Positions 1 to 9,602 are shown, counted from the stretch's first letter. The stretch: DNA of 64,000 nt from Paralithodes platypus (GCA_032716605.1 CM064517.1:20415138-20479137), one strand, 5' to 3'. Notes: a model not told the origin generated them from the letters alone. A program made the numbers and translations.

Positions 1-80
1 GGTGGAATACTAACAACCGAACACACCTCACCGACCTTGAGCACAACCTATTATTACATTCAGAAAAATAGGAAAAAGTA

Positions 81-140
81 GAATGTAGATACGATGTGCC
101 GTTGTAAAGGCTTATCCCTCAATACCTTCACCTGACCTGA
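81..140 (-). repeat. Family M repeat fragment
   Basis: The minus strand reads as the same segment found at 7985-8045, 8799-8850 and around the element at 18036-18240 (core ATTGAGGGATAAGCCTTTAC). Function unknown. The rest of 1-328 shows nothing else I recognise. Confidence 0.6.
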
Positions 141-328
141 TGTCTAAGCTTCATTTCTTCATATCGAGTGAAATATACAAACATGTTCCTACACTTACCC
201 ACCATATTCAACATCTGAATCGGGTGTCCAACCCCGAAAGGAGTTGAAATAGGGGAGCTATCCCCCCGCCAAAGGCGGCTTTCTAGGGCCTTTCCTAGCT
301 GATGCTGAGAGGATTGGGTTCTAGTCAT

Positions 329-760
329 GTGGTGATGGGCTGGTCTGTCCGAGTGAGAACTGAGCGATCTCTGCCATACCCATAGCTTACTCTGACTGTT
401 CCTTTTACTTATATATCTTCTAGATCTCAAGTGGCGGCATCTTTTCCGTGGATTGACCTCCCTACTGCCAACCTAGAAGTTGGCAGATTGGGAGCCAAAG
501 CGTCACATTTTTCCCTTATCCCTCAACTTTCCCTTCATAATTGCTGAGGGGCACAGGGCCTTGGGTGGGGCTTTGGTTTCCCGGGCGTTTCCGCACCCTC
601 CTCAGCTCCCTGCCTTGGAGTGGCTTCGGTCACCCAGGCTTTGTTAGTGGTAAGCAGGGAGGATTTTGTGGGGGCGCTCATTTATGGCCTTGGCCTTGCT
701 CGATACCTTGGGGCTGTTCGGCCAGACAGCCTGGGGAACAACAACAACAACAACAACATC
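329..760 (+). mobile_element. Family E retroposed repeat with (AAC)n tail, copy 1
   Basis: About 430 bp closely similar to 13133-13546, with shorter minus-strand pieces at 36009-36099 and 60736-60843. All copies end in GGGGAACAACAACAAC, so the (AAC)n run is the 3' tail. A constant end and a simple-repeat tail are typical of target-primed retrotransposition, so this is probably a LINE 3' end or a SINE. The short open frames inside are not conserved between copies. Confidence 0.65.
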
Positions 761-909
761 TGACAGTCATTAATACAGCATAGAGCGAGCCAAACGTAAT
801 AGCAGCTGGGTCATGACTTATTAGCGCGACCGTACAGTTGGCCAAATAAGTCGTGTTTCAGCTGTCATTACGTTTTGCTCGCTGTGTGCTGTATTAATGT
901 CTGTCAGAT
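758..909. repeat. Foldback element next to the family E tail
   Basis: Two inverted arms of about 50 bases, beginning ATCTGACAGTCATTAATACA and ending TGTATTAATGTCTGTCAGAT, are separated by about 45 bases. They include the complementary GAGCGAGCCAAACGTAAT and ATTACGTTTTGCTCGC blocks. It starts directly in the (AAC)n tail, so the two insertions are adjacent or nested. 910-1140 holds nothing recognised, apart from a second TATTTGGCCAAC motif near 1035 that pairs with GTTGGCCAAATA inside the foldback. Confidence 0.6.
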
Positions 910-1154
910 CTTAAATAGGGTGTGTAAAGATAGGCACATGTTTGTATATATCGAAACGATGCATTTATGCTTACTGTAGATAGTGCTGATACGAATTATT
1001 GATCGAAATATACTTGGTGCCGCGACATTACTTATTTGGCCAACTGAACAGGTCTCGCTCACTATCCGATGTCCCGTTTTACGATATTATTATAGTGTTT
1101 TAGGTGTTTGGGTTTGGAGTTTGGCTGGTCCCAGAACGCATCTCCATTTACCCC

Positions 1155-1716
1155 ATTAATCTTAGGGCTTGCTATATCATTAATCTTAGGGCTTGCTATA
1201 TCATTAATCTTAGGGCTTACTATATCATTAATCTTAGGGCTTGCTATATCATTAATCTTAGGGCTTGCTATATCATTAATCTTAGGGCTTGCTATATCAT
1301 TACTATATCATTAATCTTAGGGCTTGCTATATCATTAATCTTAGGGCTTGCTATATCATTAATCTTAGGGCTTGCTATATCATTAATCTTAGGGCTTACT
1401 ATATCATTAATCTTAGGGCTTGCTATATCATTAATCTTAGGGCTTGCTATCATTAATCTTAGGGCTTGCTATATCATTATCTTAGGGCTTGCTATATCAT
1501 TAATCTTAGGGCTTGCTATATCATTAATCTTAGGGCTTGCTATATCATTAATCTTAGGGCTTGCTATATCATTAATCTTAGGGCTTGCTATATCATTAAT
1601 CTTAGGGCTTGCTATATCATTAATCTTAGGGCTTGCTATATCATTAATCTTAGGGCTTGCTATATAATTAATCTTAGGGCTTGCTATATCATTAATCTTA
1701 GGGCTTGCTATATCAT
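1155..1716 (+). repeat. 24-bp tandem array
   Basis: About 23 copies of ATTAATCTTAGGGCTTGCTA plus TATC, with a few shortened units near 1300, 1450 and 1476. The unit length is divisible by three, so each frame reads as a repeated octapeptide such as ISLILGLA. The frame is broken by the short units and has no codon-like variation, so I do not call a protein. The right end abuts a family A MITE lacking its left terminus. Confidence 0.9.
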
Positions 1717-2042
1717 TTTTCTGTTTAAAGATCAGTTTGCAGAATGTAACATGTTCGGCTCATTAGTTAGGCGATTTGAAGACTTTTCCTCCCAATTCTT
1801 TGTGACGATATTAAGACTTTTCGTGTCATTTAGGTGTCGATTTTTTCCTGGCGAGCGATAGCGAGCCTGTAATTAAAAGTGGAACCATGCTTTGGCCGGT
1901 GACATTATATATACAAATGTACACATTTATCTTGAAGAATTTTTTGTTTCTTTTTTAAGCTTGATGGAGGTCTACGGAGGAAACTAAAAAAAATGATAAT
2001 GATATATAGAAATGAGGAAATAATAAGGACCATCCTCCCTTA
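1717..2042 (+). mobile_element. Family A TTAA MITE, left end missing
   Basis: It retains the family A core: GGTGTCGATTTTTTCCTGGC, then GAGCGATAGCGAGCCTG, then the AAGCTTGATGGAGGTCTA block, and ends ATCCTCCCTTAA. The left TTAAGGGG terminus is missing where the 24-bp array begins. The final TTAA is shared with the next element. Confidence 0.7.
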
Positions 2043-2374
2043 AGGGGAGATTTCCACTTGAGGGAGTTTTTTCTTGACTCCTTTCTCCCTCATGTTTAGC
2101 CCCATTGCTTTTCTAATTTTAAAACGTTCGCCCCATTATTTTGATGATTTTAAGAACTTTCAACCCATTTCTGTCAATTTTAAGACCTTTCGTGCAATTT
2201 AGGTGTCGATTTTATCCTGGCGAGCGATAGCGAGCCTGTAATTTAAGAGGAACCGGCTTTCAGCCGGGACATTTTTCTACCGAAAAATTTACACATTTAT
2301 CTTGAAAGGGGCTCAAGGGGGTGTAATCTTAAGCTTGATGGATATCTAGAGACCAAACTAAAAACCTCCCCATA
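2039..2374 (+). mobile_element. Family A TTAA MITE (reference copy)
   Basis: A non-autonomous element of about 336 bp beginning TTAAGGGGAGATTTCCAC and ending AAACCTCCCCATAA, so the termini are inverted (GGGGAG / CTCCCC) around a TTAA target. Internal order: CTCCCTCATGTTTAGCCCC, repeated TTTTAAGACSTTCGCCCCATT blocks, GGTGTCGATTTTATCCTGGC, GAGCGATAGCGAGCCTG, a GC stem (2253-2267), an AT stem (TTTTTCTACCGAAAAA), then AGCTTGATGGATATCTAG. No reading frame. A TTAA target with GGG termini fits Kolobok-type elements better than piggyBac (CCC termini); this is inference. Confidence 0.8.
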
Positions 2375-2648
2375 AAAGACCTGAACAGGGAGAAAATGCA
2401 GACAATGAAACAGAAGATAAGTGGTAGTAGTGAACAGTGACATCGCTTAGGTTATTTGTGTTTATTACAAACTTATACCCCCCTTGTACTGGGAAAGACC
2501 ACACGAAAACCTGCAGGAACCGTCTGCAACCTCTCTCTCTCTCCCCCCAACCCCTTCGCTCTCTCTCTCCCCCCAATCCCTTCTCTCTCTCTCTCTTCTG
2601 TTCTATCCTTTCCTTCAACTTTCCTTTTCAATCGGATATGCCATCTCT

Positions 2649-2983
2649 ACTAGAATGAAGTCCTGACCACCTCGTTTGGATTGTAAGGTCTGTGTGGCCA
2701 GTGTATCCATGTAAATCTATGTAAATCTACTCGAATTAAGTCCTGACCACCTCGCTGGGATCGTAAGGTCTGTGTGGCCAGTGTATCTATGTAAGCCTAT
2801 GCAAATATATATTAACCCCCCCCCCTTCTCTCTCTCCTGGATACATCAAATACCACAAGTCAGTGACCCGAGGTGACAGGGAGAAGGGTAGATATATATT
2901 ACCCCCCTCTCTCTCTCTCTCTCTCCTGGATACATCAAATACCACAAGTCAGTGACCCGAGGTGACAGGCAGAAGGGTAGATG
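2649..2983 (+). repeat. Two short tandem duplications
   Basis: AAGTCCTGACCACCTCG... is duplicated at about 2655-2727 and 2737-2806. An 88-base unit containing CTGGATACATCAAATACCAC is duplicated at about 2809-2897 and 2898-2983. The area is CT-rich (2528-2610) and no gene is seen. Confidence 0.75.
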
Positions 2984-3007
2984 GAGAGATAGGACACTAG
3001 ACTTGAC

Positions 3008-3453
3008 TTAACCCGTGGAGCCCCGGCTAGTTTTGTAATGTTTGCGCACCAGAACCCGGCCGGTTTTCAAAAAATGGTTTTATTCCAGAAACAATAGCGA
3101 ATGGGTTAGGAATGAAGGAAAAACCACGAAAAACCGCTCAAAAAGCTTAAAAAATGGTCCTACAGAGCCCCCGAAAACGGATTTTATAAGACTAAAAAAT
3201 TGAAGGCAATTATCCCAAAAAACCAGGTTATTGCGTGCTCGCGCGCACGCACGTGGACTTTGAGAGTTTTCAACCATCGGCACGGGTGCGTGGGATACGT
3301 ACACAGTTCCCATACAAATCTGAGCCCTCTTGAGTGGCTACACCTGAGGTCACGGTCGGCGCAATTGGGGCGACGCGCCAGGCGCGTCTCTGGGGCTGTG
3401 CGTTACATACATCGCCGACGCGTCAGGCGCGTCGCTGGGGCTGTACGGGTTAA
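3008..3453. mobile_element. piggyBac-type MITE, TTAACCCGT termini
   Basis: It starts TTAACCCGTGGAGCCCCGGC and ends GCTGGGGCTGTACGGGTTAA, giving inverted termini of about 20 bp with three mismatches and a TTAA at each end. CCC...GGG termini on TTAA are the piggyBac pattern. The interior has two near-palindromes, GACGCGCCAGGCGCGTC and GACGCGTCAGGCGCGTC. The right TTAA is also the first TTAA of the next family A MITE. A 105-residue frame at 3200-3517 crosses the boundary and is not a gene. Confidence 0.65.
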
Positions 3454-3820
3454 GGGGAGATGGGCCGTTTTTAATGGTCCCCCTTCTTCCTCATGTTTAG
3501 CCCCCTTGGTTTTCTGATTATAAGACGTTCGGCCCATTAGTTTGGCGATTTTAATATCCTTACCTCCATTGCGTTGTCAATTTTAAGACCTATCGTGCCA
3601 TTTAGGTGTCGATTTTTTCCTGGTGAACGATAGCGAGCCTGTAATTATATGAGGAACAGGCCTTCGGCCTGGATATGTTTCTACCAAAAAATTTACGAAT
3701 TTATCTTGAGGGGGTGTCTAAGGGGTGTTTTTCTAAGTCTGAGAGAGGTCTAGCGAGGAAACTAAAAAATAAATGAATACATTATTGAATAGACCAGAAA
3801 ACCAGCCCATCCCCCCTTAA
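3450..3820 (+). mobile_element. Family A TTAA MITE
   Basis: Complete: TTAAGGGGAGATGGGCCG to CCCATCCCCCCTTAA. The GC stem reads AGGCCTTCGGCCT here, shorter than in other copies. A 'GAATAGACCAGAAAACCAGCC' type segment before the right end marks the subfamily that later supplies the 47-bp satellite terminus. Confidence 0.8.
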
Positions 3821-4000
3821 CCTTGATTTACCTCCCCACAGAGTGGATGCGGTCACACAATTATCTAATTTGAACCAATTATTTGTTGTGATACAATAAT
3901 CCAGGTACAATCGGGCACATCATTTGGCCATATGCAACATGTACCTATTTAAAACAAAAGAAAAGAAAAATAAGGAAAAGTGGGGATTGGGCTTGAGTAT

Positions 4001-4150
4001 ATAGATAGATAGATAGATAGATAGATAGACCTATTTTAATCTGTGTGTGATAACCCGGGTTCGAATTCTCGAATCCTGGTGGATCACATATATGATTTCA
4101 TTGGAGGTGTTTGGTGTTGTGGTGAAATTAATAAAACATAGATTATTTAT
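4001..4150 (+). mobile_element. (GATA)n tail of family G, then a 5'-truncated tRNA-derived SINE (family O)
   Basis: GTGGGGATTGGGCTTGAGTA followed by (TAGA)n ends near 4029; the same tail is near 9960 and, on the minus strand, near 25930 and 60105. From 4031 a SINE fragment has a B box (GGGTTCGAATTC, duplicated as TCGAATCC) and the body GGTGTTTGGTGTTGTGGTGA, shared with 6246-6357 and 12270-12410. It lacks the A box, so it is not a functional tRNA gene. Confidence 0.65.
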
Positions 4151-4226
4151 CATAACATCAATACAGACAGAACAGTTTCCTGAGATATGTTCCAAGATAA
4201 ACCTCGTACACTGGAGTGACAACAAC

Positions 4227-4231
<5 letters not shown>

Positions 4232-4317
<86 letters not shown>
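4232..4317. repeat. (GA)n microsatellite
   Basis: About 43 uninterrupted GA units. The long RE and SL-rich frames across it are artefacts. Confidence 0.98.
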
Positions 4318-4319
<2 letters not shown>

Positions 4320-4321
<2 letters not shown>

Positions 4322-5558
4322 ATAGGGTGAGTACCACTCAAACCAGAACAATTTAGTTTTAAAGGTGAACTACAGGGATGAACGAAAAAACGAAGATTAA
4401 TGCAGGGTCATAACTTGGCATGAATATACTGTAATATGTATATAGGCAATATCGATATAATTCCATTAAACACCAAAACAAAAATACTAGTATATAATAT
4501 CGTTGGCAACTCGGCGATCAGCTGGACCAGTTCAACTGATCTGGGGTGACGCCATTGTATGGAGAGCCTAGTTTGTAAACAAGACATGCAGTCCTGGACT
4601 GTCCGGTCTGTTTTTCGTAATTAATATCTTTCAATTCAATACTCAAGCTCTGCAAAAGATCGAACAACGTCCTGAAGATGTGGTGCACAACAATAAATAA
4701 TCCTATCTCGCCAACAATAAACAAACAGGCAGTGTTTATGAGTGTTTTATCCTGGTCAAGAATCTGGGGAGGTCGGCTGTAAGGCCTATTTCTTAATGAT
4801 CGTATCGTTTTCTGTTCAATGTATATATTGCGGTCCCTTCACCAGAGAGTGGTGAAGGCAAATGTTGAGCTGAAAACATGCATACAATTTATAAGAATAT
4901 CTCACATAAAAGATCACAGATTTACCCATTTCCCATGTCGAGAGTTCCCGCCATTGGCTACAGTTACGTCATGGTAAACACGCCAGTTCGCGCCAAATAA
5001 AATAACTTAGATAAGCTATATTTCTATATTGTTAAAACAAATTGATGAAAGTTCTTCAGTATCATCTACCTAAAACCAAGCAGATCCCAATGGACATTGT
5101 AGTTTGAATAGGTTTCATCCCTGGAATTCACCTTTAAGGCTTGACTGATTATGAGGAGGAATGCAATACAATTTACATGAAGTTGTTTTGGCTTGCACAG
5201 AGTAGCATTTCCAAAAAATAATAACTGAAAAGCATAATTTTAACCTTGCAGACTAATTTTGATAATAATTACTACAAGGAAGGGATTGTTCGAACATTAT
5301 GTTTTGAATAGCAACAGGATGGAAAATGGGCAAGTCATTATTGTTCTATCACATCGTAAATGGACAAAGTGTGTATACTAGTAGTGATAAGAGCACATCA
5401 CCATATATAATTATAATTATAATTATAAGGTAATAATATATATTAAACATATATATTTGCTGAGACAGACAGAGAGAGACAGAGAGAGAGTGTGTGGGTT
5501 AAATATCATCAGGTTAGAAAAGTAGCCTATAATATTTCACCCCGACTTCAACTCCGAG
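4320..5558. other. No gene seen; one CCAAT/CRE cluster
   Basis: About 1.2 kb without recognised repeats. At 4945-4996 an inverted CCAAT (CCATTGGC), TTACGTCA and CGCGCCAAAT lie within 55 bases, which is promoter-like. Short (TAAT)n and AGAC runs occur near 5410 and 5465. Confidence 0.5.
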
Positions 5559-5889
5559 TTAAGGGGAGGCAGTTGATTTTTCGAGTGCTCCTCCTCCTCC
5601 CTCAAATTTAGCCCTATTAGTTATGCTATTTCAAGACATTCGCCCCATTAGTTTGGCGATTTTCAGACCTTTTGCCCCATTTCTTTACCAATTTTAAGAC
5701 CTTTCGAGCCATTTATGTGTCGATTTTTTTCCTGGCGAGCGATAGCGAGCCTGTATTTGAAGAGGAATCGGCCTTCGGCCGGGACATTTTTCTACCTAAA
5801 ATGTACACATTTATATCGAAGGGGGGATTTGTGGGTGTTTTTTTTAAGCTTGATGGAGGTTTAGAGAGCAAACTAAACCCCCTCCTTAA
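5559..5889 (+). mobile_element. Family A TTAA MITE
   Basis: From TTAAGGGGAGGCAGTTG to CCCCTCCTTAA. The sequence just after it (5890-5940, AACCATTGAGCCGAACC to ACCGTCTGGGCTCCC) also accompanies the minus-strand copy at 10836-11204. Either the subfamily extends about 55 bases further or both sit in the same older repeat. Confidence 0.8.
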
Positions 5890-6061
5890 ACCATTGAGCC
5901 GAACCAATAAATTATGCTGCACAATACCGTCTGGGCTCCCATACAATGGGTTTGAAGTATGAAAGAAGTACCAAGATTTAAACTTATGTACTACTGTGAG
6001 AGGTTAAGTGCTCGCTTGGGTTCATAGTTCTTGTTCAATGGGTACCGGTAATAGATTTGTA

Positions 6062-6172
<111 letters not shown>

Positions 6173-6178
6173 CAGAGC

Positions 6179-6412
6179 GGTCGCGAAACATCTCCCCATA
6201 GGGAATTCCTGTGTATTGCCCATAGAGTTTTCATATATTATTTGATCTGCATCTGTATGTGGTAACCCAGGTTGGAATCCCGGTGGATCACATGCTTGCT
6301 TTCATTAATTTCTTTGGTAGGTGTTTGGTGTTGGAGTGAAATAAAGAAATATAGATTCTTCAGCTCTCTTGCAAATACACAGGAATTCCCTATGGGGAGA
6401 TGTTGCGCGACC
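6179..6412. repeat. 39-bp inverted arms flanking a SINE
   Basis: Arm 6179-6217 (GGTCGCGAAACATCTCCCCA...) is the reverse complement of 6374-6412 (...TGGGGAGATGTTGCGCGACC) with one mismatch. The outer flanks are also mirrored: (GA)n on the left, (TC)n at 6413-6438 on the right. The loop holds the SINE at 6246-6357. Confidence 0.85.
6246..6357 (+). mobile_element. tRNA-derived SINE (family O), 5' truncated
   Basis: Contains CCCAGGTTGGAATCCCGG, a B box with one substitution, then GGATCACATGCTTGCTTTC and GGTGTTTGGTGTTGGAGTGA. Same body as 4031-4150 and the fuller copy at 12270-12410. The A-box half is missing. Confidence 0.7.
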
Positions 6413-6413
6413 A

Positions 6414-6450
<37 letters not shown>

Positions 6451-6554
6451 ACGTTTAAAGACAAACTCACCAAATTATGGTTATATAATAAGCTTCCTTT
6501 TCGAAGATGTTCAGCCTTCACGCTTATCAAAATGGACCCATTAATCATCCACTA

Positions 6555-6768
6555 TTAACCCTTTCAAGCTCCAATACGCGTTTCTGTTCTGTTTTCTGGC
6601 AATTATTAGACGATTTTATTCAGATTTGTAACGGTAAACGGAAGTCAAAGGGTTGATTGAGATAGTATTTACCTTTTTAATACCCACAGATCCTTCCTAA
6701 GCTGCATAAAATAGTCTAATGACAGCCAAAATAAACTGCTAAAATGCGTCAGAGCTTCAAGGGGTTGA
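6555..6768. mobile_element. Family C MITE, piggyBac type
   Basis: A palindromic element from TTAACCCTTTCAAGCTCCAA to CAGAGCTTCAAGGGGTTGA. Each half carries CGCGTTT or AAATGCGTC, a tract like TTCTGGCAATTATTAGACGA, and TTTATTCAG / AAGCTGCATAAAAT. The centre is GGTTGATTGAGATAGTATTT. No coding capacity. CCC...GGG on TTAA is the piggyBac MITE pattern. Confidence 0.75.
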
Positions 6769-6968
6769 GCGATATATCATCACCTTAATAGCCCGGAATA
6801 ATAACATTGTGGGTCTTCGGTCCATCAGATACACCGATCACCAATATGGCCGCCAGAAGGGACCCAGGGAAATGTACAGTCGGAGACATAAATACCCGAA
6901 CACGCTAGCATCAAAATATAACGGCGGGCAATATTTGTGAAACTCAGCATTTTGATATTCATGGTTAT

Positions 6969-7066
6969 AAAATACACTGTATTATATATAAAATACACTG
7001 TATTATATATAAAATACACTGTATTATATATAAAATACACTATTATATATAAAATACACTGTATTA
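6969..7066. repeat. 21-bp tandem repeat
   Basis: About five copies of AAAATACACTGTATTATATA plus T; one copy lacks the TGT. AT-rich and non-coding. Confidence 0.9.
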
Positions 7067-7105
7067 TATGTGTTATATTGCATCAGTGTCATAATAACAC
7101 TTCCA

Positions 7106-7441
7106 TTAAGGGGAGCTTTCCATTTGAGGGATTTTTTTCTTGACTCCTATCTCCCTCATGTTAAGCCCCATTGCTTTTCTATTTTTAAGACGTTCGCCCC
7201 ATTATTTTGACGATTTTAAGAACTTTCAACCCATTTATGTCAATTTTAAGACCTTTCGTGCCATTTAGGTGTATATTTTATCCTGGCGAGTGATAGCGAG
7301 CCTGTAATTTAAGAGTAACCGGCCTTTGGCCGGGAGATTTTTCTACCGAAAAATTTACAAATTTATCTTGAAAGGGGGTCAAGGGGGGGAAATTTTAAGA
7401 TTGCTGGAGGAGTAGGAAACAAACTAAAAACCTCCCCTTAA
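7106..7441 (+). mobile_element. Family A TTAA MITE
   Basis: Complete from TTAAGGGGAGCTTTCC to AACCTCCCCTTAA. The first stem is CCGGCC-TTT-GGCCGG, so the loop has changed while the stem is intact. Confidence 0.85.
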
Positions 7442-7512
7442 ATAGACAGATATTCTTGGGGATAACTCCATCCACTATTATGGCATTTGTAGGACAGTAA
7501 TTGGCATATACT

Positions 7513-7894
7513 ATTAAGGGGGTCACCGGCTTTTTTGGCTTTCTCTCCTTTTCTCTCTTTCCCTGGCTTGTATCCATTCGGCCCCATTCAGCCAACTGTT
7601 TTAAGATGTTTATCCCCATTCAGGTGTCGATTTCTTCCTGGCGAGAGATAGCGAGCCAGCATTGTATGGAGAAATCCAGCTTCGCCGGAGACATTTTTCT
7701 ATCGAAAAATTTACAAATTTAGCTCGCTGTCAAAACAAAAATATATATATGCTGACTCGCTACCGCTCGCCAGGAAAATATTGACACCTGGATGGGGGTA
7801 AACGTCTTAAAACAGTAGGCTGAATGGGGCCGAATGGATACAAGCCAAAGAGAGAGGGAGAGAAAGAGAAAAACAAAAGCGAGGTGGGTTCCAG
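7513..7894 (+). mobile_element. Family B palindromic TTAA MITE (reference copy)
   Basis: Begins TTAAGGGGGTCACCGGC, ends GCGAGGTGGGTTCC with the terminal TTAA decayed. It is a long imperfect palindrome: the left half has GGCTTGTATCCATTCGGCCC, GTTTTAAGATG, AGGTGTCGATTTCTTCCTGG, CGAGAGATAGCGAGCCAGCA; the right half has the complements (CGCTACCGCTCGCCAGG, TTGACACCTGGATG, GGGGCCGAATGGATACAAGC). The off-centre segment keeps the stems TCCAGCTTCGCCGGA (one mismatch) and TTTTTCTATCGAAAAA. No open frame of note. Confidence 0.85.
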
Positions 7895-7984
7895 TTGGTA
7901 CAAAGAGTGATAGTATAGCCACCAAGACACTGCAATCACTCTGCACTTTACTAATGACTAGGTTCGGCCAGGTAAAGGTCAGGT

Positions 7985-8265
7985 CAGGTCAGGTGAAGGT
8001 ATTGAGGGATAAGCCTTTACAACGGCACCTCGTATCTACATTCTACTGTTCTACTGTCTTCGTAGCGCAATGGATAAATGCACTGTATTTCGGTGTGAGC
8101 ATCCTAGGTTCGAATCCCTGGACTGCCACATGTATTTGTTGATTTCATTAATTGAGTTTAGGAGTAAAGTCGGTTGGTGGAGGGAACATAATAATAGGGC
8201 CTATTTCCTATTGTTCTAAAGAGTGCAGAGAGGGGAGAAGGGGTGTTGGAGAGAGAGGAAGCTGT
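7985..8265 (+). repeat. Family M repeat with a tRNA-derived SINE
   Basis: The family M core (ATTGAGGGATAAGCCTTTAC) is followed at 8050-8200 by a tRNA-like sequence. TAGCGCAATGG fits an A box, GGTTCGAATCC fits a B box, with a TTTCATTAATTGAGTTTAGG tail that recurs at 44188-44230. The tRNA-like part lacks a convincing acceptor stem and continues into the tail, so I call it a SINE. The unit is interrupted at about 8265 by a CR1-type LINE scrap. Confidence 0.55.
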
Positions 8266-8772
8266 TAACATAAGAACATAAGAAAATGGGAGTCTGCAGA
8301 AAGCCGATTGGCCTAAGCAAGGCAGATCCCTGTCCCACACAACCCCAATTACAAAGCCCAATTATAGGCTCAACACTCTAATACCCTGAGGATCATCTTA
8401 CCAAAACGGTTAGAGATTAACGCAGGATTACGGGGGTCTGCAGAGCGCTGATTGGCCCAACCCTGCTGATCCCCCTTCACACCCAACCCTTCTCGTCCAT
8501 ATGCTTATCCAATTTTATCTTAAAGCTCCCTATCGTTTTTAATCCCACTATAGCACTTGGTAGTCCATTCCACCCATCTACAACTCTGTTACCAAACCAA
8601 TATTTGCCTATATCTTTTCTGAAACTAAATTTATCTAATTTGAAACCATTGGTACGAGTTCTTTCGCTATCACTGAGCTTTAGTACATTTGTCATGTCCC
8701 CTTTGTTAATCCCACTAAACCACTTGAACACCTCTATCATATCCCCTCTAACTCTGCGTCTCTCTAACGAAT
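8266..8772 (-). pseudogene. 3' end of a CR1-type LINE reverse transcriptase gene
   Basis: The minus-strand frame 8740-8477 reads as the C-terminal tail of CR1/L2-class LINE proteins: VFKWFSGIN, RTNGFKLDKFSF, FGNRVVDGWNGLPSA, then IGSFKIKLDKHMDEKGW. The RT catalytic core is absent, so it is strongly 5' truncated. The 3' end is a TTATGTTC-type repeat (TTCTTATGTTCTTATGTTA on the minus strand), usual for this class. A paralogous empty site exists at 8868-8918. Confidence 0.8.
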
Positions 8773-8798
8773 TGGCGTGGCTTTGTTATGTGTGCTAG

Positions 8799-8925
8799 GT
8801 ATTGGTGGATAAGCGGCAAGCCTTTATAACTGCACCTCGTATCTACTTTTCGAAGTGCGTTGAAAGGGGAGATGGGGTGTTGGAGAGAACGGAAACTGTA
8901 GGAGTGGCTTTGTTATGTGTGTTAT
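8799..8925 (+). repeat. Family M repeat, uninterrupted copy
   Basis: Reads GATAAGCGGCAAGCC...ACTGCACCTCGTATCTAC, then AGATGGGGTGTTGGAGAGAA and TGTAGGAGTGGCTTTGTTAT. It matches 7990-8265 joined to 8773 onward, so it shows the sequence before the LINE insertion. Confidence 0.65.
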
Positions 8926-9025
8926 TAGTGACCACATTGTTATGAGTAAATAATTAAATGCAGGATAATATTGGCAAACCTGTGCTCGCCCAAAACATAC
9001 ATAACCTGGTATTTGCTGGATAATA

Positions 9026-9270
9026 TTAACTCCTTCAGCACCATGACGCCTCTTTACCCTTGCTTCTGACAACAAATAAACGATTGTATGCAGTCTAAGA
9101 GGGACCTATGTTACTCAAGAGGGTTTATTGAGATCGTGTTTACCCCTATGAGTCCTAGATGTAAACTATGAGTCCTAGATGTAAACTATGAGTCCTAGAT
9201 GTAAACTATAAACATAAGCCAATCGTCTAATGGTAACCAGACTACGATTGAAATTACGTCATAGTGTTAA
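9026..9270. mobile_element. Family C MITE with a small internal array
   Basis: From TTAACTCCTTCAGCACCATG to ATTACGTCATAGTGTTAA. The interior has the usual CGATTGTATGCAGTCTAAGA and GTTTATTGAGATCGTGTTTA. A 20-bp unit, ATGAGTCCTAGATGTAAACT, is repeated three to four times at about 9148-9210. The right TTAA is shared with the next MITE. Confidence 0.65.
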
Positions 9271-9602
9271 GGGGAGATTTCCACCTGGATGATTTTTTTC
9301 TGAACCTCTTTCTCCCTCATGTTTAGCCCCATTGCTTGTGAGATTTAAAGACGCTTGCCCCATTAATTTGGCGATTTTAAGAACCCTCGCACCATTTCTG
9401 TCAATTTTAAGACCATTCGTGCCATTTAGGTGTCGATTTTTTCCTGGCGAGCGATAGCGAGCCTGTAATTTAAGGGGAATCGGCCTTCGGCCGGGACATT
9501 TTTCTACCGAAAAATGTACACATTTATCTTGAAAGGGGGTCAAGGGGGAGTAATTTTAAGCTTGATGGAAGTCTAGGGAATCAACTAAAAACCTCCCCTT
9601 AA
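9267..9602 (+). mobile_element. Family A TTAA MITE
   Basis: Complete, TTAAGGGGAGATTTCCACC to AACCTCCCCTTAA. Stems CGGCC-TTC-GGCCG and TTTTTC-TACC-GAAAAA are intact. This copy is close to those at 2039, 7106 and 32515. Confidence 0.85.

Noticed and set aside
1155..1716. Telomeric array, because each unit contains TTAGGG
   Set aside because: The 24-bp unit contains the hexamer once within unrelated sequence; it is an interstitial satellite.
1104..1861. Long frames across the 24-bp array (ISLILGLA or INLRACYI repeats)
   Set aside because: The frame is open only because the unit is 24 bp. Short units break it and there is no start context, conserved domain or codon-type substitution pattern.
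8050..8130. tRNA gene
   Set aside because: A and B boxes are good, but there is no proper acceptor stem and the sequence continues into a tail also found at 44188, so it is a SINE.
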